NCBI RefSeq assembly: GCF_026226775.1
Contig: NZ_JAKKOD010000002.1
Coordinates: 524,656 to 588,655, forward strand
Direction of reading: 5' to 3'
DNA from: Avibacterium sp. 21-586
GTDB taxonomy: Bacteria; Pseudomonadota; Gammaproteobacteria; Enterobacterales; Pasteurellaceae
DNA: 64,000 nt
In this document: one piece after another, positions 31,478-40,619 of the stretch
Layout: each line of letters opens with the position of its first letter
Position numbering within the stretch: the stretch's first letter is position 1
The notes under the pieces: model-generated
The model's input: only the letters and a program-made list of their open reading frames with translations
Database searches by the model: none
What the model was told of the DNA's origin: nothing
Program-made: the position numbers and the translations under genes

Positions 31478-31800
31478 TATTTTCCCTCTATCATTTCAGG
31501 TACGAGGCGATAGGTTTTGCCTTCTGAGATTACCCTAAACAACAAATCAATATTTGGGTGTTTTCCCGGAAATTGTTTAGCCTCTTGCGTATATTCTGCA
31601 AAAAGTTGCAAGCCTTTTTCGGCACAAGTGCGGTCTAATTTTCCGTTAAATTCTTGTGCAAGAGCATTGTACACGCACAATGAGCCAAGTTTGCCGGCAA
31701 TAGCTGGAATGTGATGAATTTGGGTTTCACCATCAAGTACACTTAAGCCTGCAAGGTGATCAATAGAAGGTAAAGTCTCTAAAATTGTTTTAAACTCCAT
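31477..31800 (-). CDS. Small conserved protein, DUF2322 family
   Basis: This 107-residue soluble protein starts at the ATG giving MEFKTILETLPS, with AAAGGAAG at good spacing; the 53 extra codons upstream overlap murB and are not real. I recognise the sequence as the DUF2322 type found in Pasteurellaceae and some beta-proteobacteria, with no assigned function. There is no signal peptide, membrane helix or metal motif. It is translationally coupled to tehA (overlapping stop and start) and follows murB by 25 bp. Confidence 0.7.
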   Translation of the reverse strand: MEFKTILETLPSIDHLAGLSVLDGETQIHHIPAIAGKLGSLCVYNALAQEFNGKLDRTCAEKGLQLFAEYTQEAKQFPGKHPNIDLLFRVISEGKTYRLVPEMIEGK

Positions 31801-31825
31801 TTTGCTTCCTTTCTGAAAATAATGA

Positions 31826-32860
31826 TTAATGTTTTGATGAAATAAATTGCTCACTATCGATTTCACCTTTCGCACCGATAAAACGGACTTCAGGCTGTAA
31901 ATACACGCCAAATTTTTCTGCCACAGTTTGGCGAATATGATGGGCAAGATTAGCCACATCTTTACCGCTCGCGTAGGCTTTATTAATTAGCACTAAGGCT
32001 TGGTTTTGATGCACCGCCGCGCCACCAAATTGATAGCCTTTTAAGCCACATTGGTCAATCAGCCAACCTGCAGCGAGTTTCACCGTGCCATCTTGTTGCG
32101 GATAACTTGGTATTTCTGGATATTGGCTTTTTAATTGTTCAAAAAGTGCGGTGGAAATGACGGGGTTTTTAAAAAAGCTCCCAGCGTTGCCTAATTCTTG
32201 TGGATTCGGCAATTTTGCACGGCGCACGGCACAAACTTCTGCAAAAATTTCTTCCGCCGTTACCGTGGCAGGATCAAAGCGTGAAAGCGTGCCATAACTT
32301 AGCACAGGTTGCCAATCTTTGGTGAGTTTCAGTCCCACGGCAATAATCATATAACCGTCTTTATATTGATGTTTAAACCGGCTTTCACGGTAACCAAATT
32401 GACATTCAGCCTTAGTTAAACGAAAAATCTCCCCGGTATTCAGATTCAACACGTCCACATAATCGCATACATCTTTAAATTCTACACCATAAGCACCAAT
32501 ATTTTGGATTGGCGCAGATCCAACACAGCCGGGGATTAAGGCTAAATTTTCCAAACCATAAATGCCTTGTGTTAAGCTCCATTGCACTAGTTCGTGCCAA
32601 TTTTCGCCGCCTTGAACGTGAAGATAATGAAAGTGATCATCTTGACGATGTTCGATACCTTTTAGCGCATTTACCAGCACAATCCCGTCAAAATCTTCCA
32701 CAAACAACACATTACTTCCCTGCCCCAGCAAAAGCACGGGAAAATGCTGTAGTTGGGCTTGCTGCCAAAGGGGCAGAATTTGTTCAAGTGCGGTGATTTT
32801 TTTCACCATTTTTGCTTGTACATTTGTTCCAAATGTATGAAATGGTTGAAGATTTTCCAT
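31826..32860 (-). CDS. murB: UDP-N-acetylenolpyruvoylglucosamine reductase
   Basis: MurB is the flavoenzyme that makes UDP-N-acetylmuramate for peptidoglycan. The FAD-binding domain shows [11 protein letters not shown] near residue 43 and [21 protein letters not shown] near 105. Catalytic-domain elements include FGYRESRFK and [12 protein letters not shown] with the catalytic serine near residue 228. The length is 344, type I MurB like E. coli. It precedes DUF2322 and tehA and follows narQ by 15 bp. Confidence 0.97.
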   Translation of the reverse strand: MENLQPFHTFGTNVQAKMVKKITALEQILPLWQQAQLQHFPVLLLGQGSNVLFVEDFDGIVLVNALKGIEHRQDDHFHYLHVQGGENWHELVQWSLTQGIYGLENLALIPGCVGSAPIQNIGAYGVEFKDVCDYVDVLNLNTGEIFRLTKAECQFGYRESRFKHQYKDGYMIIAVGLKLTKDWQPVLSYGTLSRFDPATVTAEEIFAEVCAVRRAKLPNPQELGNAGSFFKNPVISTALFEQLKSQYPEIPSYPQQDGTVKLAAGWLIDQCGLKGYQFGGAAVHQNQALVLINKAYASGKDVANLAHHIRQTVAEKFGVYLQPEVRFIGAKGEIDSEQFISSKH

Positions 32861-32875
32861 TGTATTCCTTCATCT

Positions 32876-34600
32876 CTATAATTTATTCGGTAGCGTGATT
32901 TTCACTTCTGTGCCACCTTCAGGACGATTATTGATGCTTAGTATAGCATTGAGTTGGGTGCTGCGTTCATTCATTATATTCAAACCATAATGCCCTGCTG
33001 GCTCATCAAGGCTTCGAATGCCCACACCGTTATCTCGCACCAGTAGCTCATACTCACCGTCATCATTGGTGTGTGCAATCACTTCGATTTCTGTGCCTTG
33101 AGAATGTTTAATCGCATTTAGCGCTGCTTCACGAACAATTTGTAAGGCATGAACTAGCTGTTGGGCATTAAAAGTCTGGGACGGTAAGCGACATTCTAAT
33201 CGCATTTTCATTTCAGTTTGATTGCGTAAAGAATCAATGACTTGCTCAAGTGCTAACTGCAAATTTGCCTCTTGCACAGTTAAACGGAAAGTGGCAAGTA
33301 ATTCACGCAACTGGGCATAACCACCATTCAATGCCTGTTCAAAATCGTGGATGATGGTCAGACTTTTTTCTTTATTTTGTTTTTCTTCTTTGTTTAAATT
33401 ATATTTCAACAAAGTGAGCTGAATTTGCAGATATGTCAATACTTGCGCTAATGAATCATGTAACTCCCTAGCAATAATTGACCGCTCTTCCATTAATAGA
33501 AGTTGTTGATGTTGACGCTGTGTGTTATGGAAATACAAGGAACGGCTTAGCATTTGTGACACATTGTGCATTGTACGCAAATCAGGACCAGGTAAATCGG
33601 CTTGCCAATAAAGCGTACCAAGTTTCTCTCCCTCCACACAAAGATCCATTTTCTGTAAAGATATATTTAAATCGTTTTCACCTAAATAAATATGCCAATG
33701 TTCAGCTCCATAAACACTGAGTTCGATATAACCTAAATCCTCATTTACTTTAATTTGATTAAGGACTTGTTTTAACACAATAGGATCAATATTGTTGGTG
33801 GTAACTAATTGAGAGCATTGATAAAGCATTGATAAAGAACGGTTAGCTTGGCGGAGTTTATGGGTTTTCTCATTCACTTTTTCCTCAAGCTCTGTATAAA
33901 GTTTTTGCAAATCATTTGCCATTTGTGTGAAAACAGAGGAAAGTCGACCAATCTCATTATCATTATTCACCTCAAGAGGAATATGATTAAATAGACCAGT
34001 TTGTACCTGTGTACTTGCTAAGGCTAATTTTTCTAGTGGGTAAACCATTTGTTTTTTGGTAAACCACACCACATAAGAAACCATCACTATGATGGATAAC
34101 ATGGTAAAAAGAATAAAAAGGGCAGCAAAATCGTGTTTTCTCTCTGAAAATTGTTGCAAGTTATACACAAATTCATCTACTTGCTCAACATAGTTATTCA
34201 CCTCTTTTTGATAAGCTTGATAATCTAGTTTTTGAGCATAAAACTCTATACGAGACCAACATTCGATCAAATTTTTATATGCCTGTTTAACATTAGAAGG
34301 AATAAAAAACTCATCATTTATTTCCAATAAAGTATTGGAATATAGCGTAGCACGATATTGTTCCAAATTTTCTGCAACAGATTGAGGATTATGCTGAATG
34401 TCATAGAGAATACGATAGCTTTGCATACGTAATGAGCCAGAGACATTAATCAATTCCGCATCTGATTTGTTACTTTGCATCACAATCAGACTTAATAAGC
34501 TAATAAAGCTAGCAAAGACAATAATGAGCAACAAATAATTTGCAATTTTTGTGGCTACCGAATGTTTTCTCTTTTTCACTGGAATTTCACGCTCAACCAA
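32876..34600 (-). CDS. narQ: Nitrate/nitrite sensor histidine kinase NarQ
   Basis: NarQ senses nitrate and nitrite in the periplasm and phosphorylates NarP. Two membrane segments (about residues 18-40 and 160-180) flank a periplasmic four-helix sensor with the ligand P-box SGSLRMQSYRI near residue 55. A HAMP domain, a cysteine-poor linker, the H-box ARELHDSLAQVLTYLQ near 380 and a HATPase domain (RDNGVGI near 525) follow. The start is uncertain: the longest frame begins at TTG (34600), while a GTG at 34579 would give 567 residues. The target operon nap is 20 kb away in the same window. Confidence 0.93.
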   Translation of the reverse strand: MVEREIPVKKRKHSVATKIANYLLLIIVFASFISLLSLIVMQSNKSDAELINVSGSLRMQSYRILYDIQHNPQSVAENLEQYRATLYSNTLLEINDEFFIPSNVKQAYKNLIECWSRIEFYAQKLDYQAYQKEVNNYVEQVDEFVYNLQQFSERKHDFAALFILFTMLSIIVMVSYVVWFTKKQMVYPLEKLALASTQVQTGLFNHIPLEVNNDNEIGRLSSVFTQMANDLQKLYTELEEKVNEKTHKLRQANRSLSMLYQCSQLVTTNNIDPIVLKQVLNQIKVNEDLGYIELSVYGAEHWHIYLGENDLNISLQKMDLCVEGEKLGTLYWQADLPGPDLRTMHNVSQMLSRSLYFHNTQRQHQQLLLMEERSIIARELHDSLAQVLTYLQIQLTLLKYNLNKEEKQNKEKSLTIIHDFEQALNGGYAQLRELLATFRLTVQEANLQLALEQVIDSLRNQTEMKMRLECRLPSQTFNAQQLVHALQIVREAALNAIKHSQGTEIEVIAHTNDDGEYELLVRDNGVGIRSLDEPAGHYGLNIMNERSTQLNAILSINNRPEGGTEVKITLPNKL

Positions 34601-34915
34601 GCCGGCAATTTATAATGGAAAGTATTCTAGCAAAAAATAAGATTCCTGTTTTAGACTTATGAAAAGAAATTTTCATCAAATGTCTCTCATTCGTTATTTA
34701 TCTTTTGGGGACTGTATTAGATAAGTCCTAAATTCCCCTGAAATGCAATGTTTTTAGTAAACCAATTGAAATGTAAGCTGCGAGGATTACTTTTCAATGT
34801 TAAATCTACCAACTTTTAAAAAGCCAGTTACTTTTAAAAAAATTTTGCTTTCAGTTTTTAAAAAGATTTCATAAAATGAAGTTTCCTCATTACTTCACTT
34901 CATAAGGGAAATAAA
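34601..34915. other. Intergenic region narQ-ridA
   Basis: This 315-bp AT-rich gap contains repeat copy B (34707-34738), three near-direct repeats of CTTTTAAAAA between 34815 and 34865, and an inverted pair ATGAAG / CTTCAT around 34877-34903 just before ridA. No gene is seen. Confidence 0.6.
34707..34738 (+). repeat. Copy B of the short intergenic repeat
   Basis: It starts GGGGACTGTATTAGATAAG and continues TCCTAAATTCCCC. It is nearly identical over about 30 bases to the copy at 44466 and can fold into GGACT / AGTCC. Confidence 0.6.
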
Positions 34916-35305
34916 ATGACCAAATTTATCCATACAGAACAAGCTCCAGCCGCAATTGGGCCTTATGTACAAGCAGTAGATCTCGGTAATTTGATACTAA
35001 CATCTGGGCAAATTCCGGTTGATCCTGTGACTGGAGAGGTGCCTAAAGATATTGTTGTGCAAGCACGTCAATCTTTAGAAAATATTAAAGCTATTATTGA
35101 GCATGCAGGTCTGCATGTAGCTGATATTGTAAAAACGACAGTTTTTGTCAAAGATTTGAATGATTTTGCTGCGGTAAATGCAGAATATGAACGTTTCTTT
35201 AAAGAAAATAATCACCCTAACTTCCCTGCTAGATCTTGCGTAGAGGTAGCTCGTTTACCAAAAGATGTAGGATTAGAGATTGAAGCTATCGCAGTGAGAA
35301 AATAA
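34916..35305 (+). CDS. ridA: RidA family reactive enamine/imine deaminase
   Basis: RidA (YjgF/YER057c) hydrolyses 2-aminoacrylate and related imines made by pyridoxal-phosphate enzymes, protecting branched-chain amino-acid synthesis. The 129 residues include LTSGQIPVDPVTGEV near 29 and the signature NFPARSCVEVARLPKD near 98, which holds the substrate-binding arginine. A good AAGGGAA motif precedes the ATG. It is a single-gene unit between narQ and the MerT/P-like genes. Confidence 0.95.
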   Translation: MTKFIHTEQAPAAIGPYVQAVDLGNLILTSGQIPVDPVTGEVPKDIVVQARQSLENIKAIIEHAGLHVADIVKTTVFVKDLNDFAAVNAEYERFFKENNHPNFPARSCVEVARLPKDVGLEIEAIAVRK

Positions 35306-35370
35306 TAATCTATTTCAATATAATACACCAAATAGAGGACGAGTAATCGCCCTTTATTTGTATGGTCATA

Positions 35371-35649
35371 TTATTCTAGTTTTACAACTTTAGTATGATA
35401 ATGTAATTTATCAATGGTTCTGATAAGCATTGCATCACTCACTTTCTCGTCTGCCACCACATTCACCAAACGTGAATTAAAATTCGCTTTGGTCGATTGC
35501 ACACCATCAATGTTGCGTAATTCTTTATTGACTAAATAAACGCAAAGCTGGCAATTCATTTCTTCAATATGCAACGTAACCTTGCGTTCTGCGGCAAGGC
35601 TTGGCAATGAAAAGCTAAGTGCGGTCAAAAAAAGTAAGATTTTTTTCAT
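35371..35649 (-). CDS. Periplasmic heavy-metal-binding protein, MerP-like
   Basis: A signal peptide ([20 protein letters not shown]) is followed by one heavy-metal-associated domain whose metal loop reads [10 protein letters not shown], a variant of the GMTCxxC motif of MerP and copper chaperones. The 92-residue length fits MerP. I started at the ATG with the signal peptide; 25 upstream codons overlap the MerT-like gene. Its ATG overlaps the stop of that gene by four bases. The metal is unknown: no merA or merR is present, so mercury is only one option besides copper. Confidence 0.83.
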   Translation of the reverse strand: MKKILLFLTALSFSLPSLAAERKVTLHIEEMNCQLCVYLVNKELRNIDGVQSTKANFNSRLVNVVADEKVSDAMLIRTIDKLHYHTKVVKLE

Positions 35650-36023
35650 TCTAAATAATCCAAAACATAAGGTAAAACATAGGGATAAGTTAAGAAAAAG
35701 AGAATAATCAGCGCTATTAGCCAATATAAAATTTGCAATGTACGGCGTGAGAGATATTGGCTACAAATGACTTTTCCTGAGAAATTCAGCAGCCAAAAAC
35801 CATAACCAAATGCGATGAGAGAAATCACGAGCATTGGAATTTGCAAAAATGCCAGCTGATTTAAGCTCACTAGCCAAGTGCTAGAAATGCCAAATAACAG
35901 ATACAACAATGGCGCAATACAGCAAAGTGTCGATGCCACCGCAGCAGTCACTGCGGTGGTACATATCGCCCAAAATTTGGCATTTTCGCCTTTCGGATTA
36001 GCGTTGCTGCGAGATAAATTCAT
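35646..36023 (-). CDS. MerT-like inner-membrane metal transport protein
   Basis: About three hydrophobic helices span this 125-residue protein. The first contains [18 protein letters not shown], matching the vicinal cysteine pair of the first MerT helix. The cytoplasmic loop of classical MerT has a second cysteine pair; here I see a single cysteine (GKVICSQYL), so this is an atypical member. The ATG at 36023 overlaps the end of the transglutaminase gene by 26 bases, and the 3' end overlaps the MerP-like gene. The three genes must be co-transcribed. Confidence 0.78.
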   Translation of the reverse strand: MNLSRSNANPKGENAKFWAICTTAVTAAVASTLCCIAPLLYLLFGISSTWLVSLNQLAFLQIPMLVISLIAFGYGFWLLNFSGKVICSQYLSRRTLQILYWLIALIILFFLTYPYVLPYVLDYLE

Positions 36024-37116
36024 AACCAAATTCTTTTGCATCAAAGGAATTTAATGGATCGCCGCCCACTTCTGCATAAGGATAACCAAAATTATTGATT
36101 GGCGCGAGTTCAGGCGTTGGGTAAAGGGTGAAATCGCGTGCGTGATTAAAGCCAATCCAGTTGCCTTCCCAATTTCCGAATAAATAATCTGAAACCGCTT
36201 GGGTATGGCTATCTCCCACCGCTTTCTTCTCTGTTAGACGATATTTTGCCACGTCCGCGGAATCCACAGGAACCCAGCCAAAACCTGCTAGATAAAATTC
36301 CGCACGACAATGCTGTCCGCCATTTTCATTAGCGATTTTGTTTTTGGCGCTACCAAACGCGGATTTAGAATATTTGCCCATTTTCACCGCTTCCCCTAAA
36401 CGAATGCCGAACACTTCGCGAGCTGGAATACCTGAAGCACGCGCTAAGGCAACAAACACAGAATTAATATCCGTGCATTTTCCTTTTAAAACACCTGTTG
36501 TGAGAATTTTTTCCACATCACCATCACCGCAGCCTAATGCGGAATTATCACGCTCCATATTTGCCACAATCCATTGATGAATACGTTCTGCTTTTTTGAG
36601 CGGATTTGTTTCATTTCCTACAATTTTATCGGCATATTCTTTCACGATCCCGTCAATTTTAATATGTTTTGTTGGCTGTAAATAAGATTGCACATCAACG
36701 CCATATTCTATTTTTTCTGGCGCTTGATAATCTTTCAATAAGCCTTGTTTCTTCGGTTCGCGATCTTGGGTTTCCACAACCAGCGTAACCGTTAAATTGC
36801 GTTTTTGTGCTTCTGGTGTCCAAGTGGCAAATAATGTACTGGCACTATATTGATTATTTTCTGTAATGTAAGCCTGTTGATAATTGCCGTCAAATGTGAT
36901 GGATTTCACCGTTTGATAGTCGTTACTAAAAGGCAATGGCACCCACAAATTTGTTGTCCCTGATGAGCCTTTTGGCACTTGTAAATCATAGGTTTGCGTA
37001 AATTCGTAAGTGTGCGTAGTGGTGTTAGGATTTACCAACGTTTGTGCATTGGCTAACGTTGCCGCAGCGAAAAGTGAGCTGGTAAAAAGTGCGGTGGTAA
37101 AAATCGTTTTTTTCAT
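35998..37116 (-). CDS. Secreted transglutaminase-like cysteine protease fold protein
   Basis: A Sec signal peptide (to about residue 24, LANA-Q) leads into a beta-rich N-terminal domain and a transglutaminase core near residues 175-285. The triad is visible: cysteine in [20 protein letters not shown], histidine in [19 protein letters not shown] and aspartate in VDSADVAK. The length is 372. The exact reaction is not known; periplasmic members act as proteases or cross-linkers, or are inactive. It overlaps the MerT-like gene and heads a three-gene operon. An uptake sequence sits within its signal-peptide coding region (37087-37095). Confidence 0.82.
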   Translation of the reverse strand: MKKTIFTTALFTSSLFAAATLANAQTLVNPNTTTHTYEFTQTYDLQVPKGSSGTTNLWVPLPFSNDYQTVKSITFDGNYQQAYITENNQYSASTLFATWTPEAQKRNLTVTLVVETQDREPKKQGLLKDYQAPEKIEYGVDVQSYLQPTKHIKIDGIVKEYADKIVGNETNPLKKAERIHQWIVANMERDNSALGCGDGDVEKILTTGVLKGKCTDINSVFVALARASGIPAREVFGIRLGEAVKMGKYSKSAFGSAKNKIANENGGQHCRAEFYLAGFGWVPVDSADVAKYRLTEKKAVGDSHTQAVSDYLFGNWEGNWIGFNHARDFTLYPTPELAPINNFGYPYAEVGGDPLNSFDAKEFGYEFISQQR

Positions 37117-37401
37117 AGAAAACTCCTGTTTACAAAAGGGATTGCAAGGTTATGCCATTCAGTTAAAAATGGGCTACCTTATAGGAATCAGGCGAGAGAA
37201 AACGCGTTGCGTCAAATAATTGCCAAATTTCTAACCTTCCTTAAATCCTTAAGAGAAATTGAAAACGGCAAGAATGGTATAACGATGAAAACCAGAATTG
37301 AAAACAGTTTGATCATTTCCTATACACAATACTTGCGATATAGCTGTTCAACGAACAAAGGGATTTTACGATCTATAACTCAAATTGCAACATTTTATTA
37401 C
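37117..37401. other. Intergenic region upstream of the transglutaminase operon
   Basis: A 285-bp AT-rich stretch must hold the promoter of the transglutaminase operon. No hexamer pair stands out and no gene is seen; a short open frame on the plus strand has no ribosome site or recognisable product. Confidence 0.5.
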
Positions 37402-37429
37402 AAAAAAATCCCGCACTTTATAGGCGGGA
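37402..37429 (-). terminator. Terminator of the yihI-DUF2489-hemN operon
   Basis: On the minus strand TCCCGC / GCGGGA forms a stem around an uptake-like CCCGCACTT complement, followed by seven T residues. Confidence 0.8.
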
Positions 37430-37435
37430 AATGAC

Positions 37436-38803
37436 TTAAATGATTCTAGAGAACTGTTGGCGTCTGGCTTGTTGTCGTGAGTAGGTGTCAAAACATAAGC
37501 AAATATTGCGAATCAGCAAATGCCCAACAGGGGAAACCTGTAATCCTTTTTCGCCGATTTCAATTAGGCCGTCTTCGGCAAGGGGCGCGAGCAATTCTAA
37601 ATCTTCAGCAAAATGTGTTTTGAAATCAATCCTATATTGCTGTTCAAATGGGGAATAATCCAGTTTGAAATTGCAAATCAGCTGTTTGATGACATCACGG
37701 CGCAAGCAATCTTCTTGGCTCATTACAAAGCCTTTGTGAAGTGCGGTGCCTTTTTGCTCAATATCTGCGTAATAATGTTTTAGCTCTTTTTGATTTTGTG
37801 CGTAAGTATCGCCTAACAAGCTGATTGCGGAAACACCAAGACCGAGCAAATCCGCATCTTCTTGCGTGGTGTAGCCTTGGAAATTACGGTGTAGCACGCC
37901 ATTTTGTTGTGCAATGGCTAGCTCATCATCAGGTTTTGCGAAGTGATCCATTCCAATGAAGCGGTAGCCTGCATCACTTAAGGTTTCAATGGTTTTTTGC
38001 AAAATGGTGAGCTTAGTTTCAGGTGCGGGCAACTGATCTTCTTTAATTTTCGCCTGCCCCGCAAAACGGCTTGGCAAATGGGCATAGTTAAACACGCTCA
38101 AACGATCAGGGTTTAATTCAATCACTTTTTGCAGGGTGAACATAAAGCTTTCCACATTCTGCAATGGCAAACCATAAATCAAATCCAAATTGGTGGATTG
38201 AAACCCTAAAGCGCGTGCACGTTCTAGCAAGGCTTGAATGAAGTCTTCATCTTGCTCACGGTTTACCGCTTTTTGCACCGCTTTATTGAAATCCTGCACC
38301 CCCATACTAATGCGGTTAAAGCCGATTTTACGCAGATGATCGAGAGTTTCCAGCTCAATTTTACGCGGATCCATTTCGATACTAATTTCGGCGTTATCGG
38401 CAAAATGAAAATGCTCACGCAACATTGCCATTAAACGGCTGGATTGTTGCTCAGTGAGATAGGTCGGTGTGCCGCCGCCCCAATGCACTTGGGTTACCTT
38501 GCGATTGCGAAAAAGTGCGGCGCGATTTTTGATTTCTTTTTCCAAATAATCAAGATAAATATCCGCTTTGTGCTGATGACGCGTAATGATTTTGTTACAG
38601 GCGCAGAAATAGCACAATTTATGGCAAAACGGGATATGCACATAAAGAGAAAGCGGACGTTCAGGATAACGCGCTGCCGCCGCTTGGAAGTCTTGTTCAG
38701 TATAATTTTCGTTAAATTCTAACGCCGTTGGGTAAGAGGTGTAACGCGGCCCTGAATAGTTATATTTTTGAATTAACGTGGAATCCCACATAGTTCCAGA
38801 CAT
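37436..38803 (-). CDS. hemN: Oxygen-independent coproporphyrinogen III oxidase
   Basis: HemN is a radical-SAM enzyme that makes protoporphyrinogen IX without oxygen. The cluster motif is CHKLCYFCACN near residue 57. Other family sequence includes KYNYSGPRYTSYPTALEF at the start and HWGGGTPTYL near residue 107. I chose the ATG giving MSGTMWDSTL, which has AGGGGGA six bases upstream; this gives 455 residues. An intact HemN fits an organism that respires nitrate anaerobically. It follows the DUF2489 gene by 10 bp. Confidence 0.96.
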   Translation of the reverse strand: MSGTMWDSTLIQKYNYSGPRYTSYPTALEFNENYTEQDFQAAAARYPERPLSLYVHIPFCHKLCYFCACNKIITRHQHKADIYLDYLEKEIKNRAALFRNRKVTQVHWGGGTPTYLTEQQSSRLMAMLREHFHFADNAEISIEMDPRKIELETLDHLRKIGFNRISMGVQDFNKAVQKAVNREQDEDFIQALLERARALGFQSTNLDLIYGLPLQNVESFMFTLQKVIELNPDRLSVFNYAHLPSRFAGQAKIKEDQLPAPETKLTILQKTIETLSDAGYRFIGMDHFAKPDDELAIAQQNGVLHRNFQGYTTQEDADLLGLGVSAISLLGDTYAQNQKELKHYYADIEQKGTALHKGFVMSQEDCLRRDVIKQLICNFKLDYSPFEQQYRIDFKTHFAEDLELLAPLAEDGLIEIGEKGLQVSPVGHLLIRNICLCFDTYSRQQARRQQFSRII

Positions 38804-38813
38804 TAATTTCCCC

Positions 38814-39248
38814 CTAAATTTTTTCAATATCCAACAATAATTGATTTAATTCCAACAAAATTTTGCTCTCAAGATCGGCTTCGGCGCTTTCACGGGTGAG
38901 ATCTAAACGCATACGTTCGTTCTTTTTTAATTCCTTGCGCGCTTGGTGCGTTGGCATTTCTTTCACGACATCATAAAGCTCAGCCAGCGCTGGATAAGTG
39001 GTGATTTTTAAGCCTAAGGGATCGAGCAACATTTTTAGCCGAATTGCCCCTTCAGACAAATTGCAATCACCATTTTGCATTGCTCGCGCAATAATCTCAA
39101 TACTCTCTTTTAGGCGTTTTACACGCGCCAAACGTGCATTTTCTAACGCCTGCTTTTGGTTTTTCAACGCACGCAATAATTTCACCGCATAAGCGGCCAT
39201 TCCCACAATAATCAAAAGCCCGAGGGCAATTAAAAGATAAATCCACAT
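38814..39248 (-). CDS. Membrane-anchored DUF2489 family protein
   Basis: One N-terminal membrane helix (WIYLLIALGLLIIVGMAAYA) is followed by a charged, mostly helical soluble part of about 120 residues (ALKNQKQALENARLARVKRL). I recognise it as the DUF2489 type that commonly accompanies yihI and hemN in gamma-proteobacteria; no function is assigned. The length is 144. It starts three bases after yihI and precedes hemN. Confidence 0.78.
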   Translation of the reverse strand: MWIYLLIALGLLIIVGMAAYAVKLLRALKNQKQALENARLARVKRLKESIEIIARAMQNGDCNLSEGAIRLKMLLDPLGLKITTYPALAELYDVVKEMPTHQARKELKKNERMRLDLTRESAEADLESKILLELNQLLLDIEKI

Positions 39249-39251
39249 AAA

Positions 39252-39818
39252 TTATTTAAACTGATTAATATCAATGGTTTCAAAAGTGCGGTATAAATCT
39301 TCCGCATTTTCGTCCTCATCACGAATGCCCAGTTCGTCCATTAGCTGCGCGATACGATCTAAACATTCGTCCACAAAAGCTTGATCTTTGGCATTTAAGG
39401 TTTTGCCTGCTTCAAGCTGATCTAATAAATCATTCAAACATTCATTATTTTCAAGCTGTTCAAGTTCCACCATTGGATCAAGGGCTTTTGGTTTTTCCAC
39501 AGCCACAGGCGGAATAGTCATTCCTTTTTCAGGCTTATTAACAAACTCCACCACTAATGGAATTTTTTTGCGGCTGCCCACACGGGGATCTAACTTGGTA
39601 TCTTGCTCAAGGGCTTTATTTTCTTCTTGGCGACTATGGCGAGAACCAGCTGCAAGGCCTTTGTGTTTTTTCTTTCTTTTTTCTTCACGTGCTTTGGCAT
39701 CTAATTCATAACGTGTCAATTTACGCCCACGCCCAGCTGGGGCGCTTTGCGCGGGTTTATCCGCCTTGCGTGTTGGCATAATATCCGTAATACGGCGTGT
39801 TTTCTTTTGACGGGACAT
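39252..39818 (-). CDS. yihI: Der GTPase-activating protein YihI
   Basis: YihI stimulates GTP hydrolysis by the ribosome-assembly GTPase Der and so tunes 50S maturation. A strongly basic N-terminus ([27 protein letters not shown]) is followed by [12 protein letters not shown] near residue 80 and an acidic, helical C-terminus with [14 protein letters not shown] and LMDELGI. The length is 188. It is the first gene of the yihI-DUF2489-hemN set, which is also its context in other gamma-proteobacteria. Confidence 0.9.
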   Translation of the reverse strand: MSRQKKTRRITDIMPTRKADKPAQSAPAGRGRKLTRYELDAKAREEKRKKKHKGLAAGSRHSRQEENKALEQDTKLDPRVGSRKKIPLVVEFVNKPEKGMTIPPVAVEKPKALDPMVELEQLENNECLNDLLDQLEAGKTLNAKDQAFVDECLDRIAQLMDELGIRDEDENAEDLYRTFETIDINQFK

Positions 39819-39959
39819 AATTTCTCTAATAACTAATAAAAATAAATATGGAAGAATTGTAGCATTAAATCGCCAATTCTTGGCATTATTTCTGTGATTG
39901 GTTAGGTTGTATTGATAATTTATTTTTACATTTAAATTATCAACAAACCCTAGAACGAA

Positions 39960-40619
39960 TTAAAACGGTACATCTGCTGTGAAATTCATTATTCCACCCG
40001 TTAAAGGGTGGCGAATTTGTAAGGATTGTGCGTGTAAACACAAACGTGGCGACATCGCTTTCGCTTGTGGGTGAGCATAAAACTTATCGCCTAAAATAGG
40101 GTGGCCAAGGGCAAGCATATGTAGCCTTAATTGGTGCGAACGCCCTGTAATTGGGGTGAGCTTTACCCTTGTACTGTTATTCGGTAGGCGTTCTAAAATT
40201 TCAAAATTTGTTACCGCACTTTTACCCAGTTCAAAACAAATTTTCTGTCTAGGCCGATTTTCCCAATCGCAAATCAGCGGCAAATTCACCGTGCCGCTAT
40301 CTTGCGCTAAATGCCCCCAAACGAGCGCTTGATAAGATTTTTTCGGCTCACGCTCGCGAAACTGGCGCTTGAGTTCTTTATCCGCCAGCTTGCTCATCGC
40401 AAACAGCAAAATCCCACTGGTTGCCATATCAAGACGGTGCGCCGGCTCACAAAAGCCATATTTTTCTTTTACGCGCGACATTGCGCTGTCATAATATTGC
40501 GGTTGGTTACCTGGCACCGAAAGCAAACCGCTCGGCTTATTTACCAATAAAATATGGTTGTCGTGATAAATAACGTCCAACCAAGGTTCGCGTGGGGGAT
40601 TGTAGTCAATTAATGCCAT
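39960..40619 (-). CDS. rluA: Dual-specificity 23S rRNA/tRNA pseudouridine synthase RluA
   Basis: RluA makes pseudouridine 746 in 23S rRNA and 32 in several tRNAs. The catalytic motif PAHRLDMATSGILLFA (about residue 59) holds the aspartate, and ITGRSHQLRLHMLALGHPI lies near 160. There is no S4 domain, as expected for RluA, and the length is 219. Its ATG overlaps the stop of rapA by one base (TAATG), giving a rapA-rluA pair as in other gamma-proteobacteria. Confidence 0.96.
   Translation of the reverse strand: MALIDYNPPREPWLDVIYHDNHILLVNKPSGLLSVPGNQPQYYDSAMSRVKEKYGFCEPAHRLDMATSGILLFAMSKLADKELKRQFREREPKKSYQALVWGHLAQDSGTVNLPLICDWENRPRQKICFELGKSAVTNFEILERLPNNSTRVKLTPITGRSHQLRLHMLALGHPILGDKFYAHPQAKAMSPRLCLHAQSLQIRHPLTGGIMNFTADVPF

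Noticed and set aside
37207..37434. A 75-codon plus-strand frame before the hemN terminator
   Set aside because: It has no ribosome site or recognisable product, and it runs through the hemN terminator.
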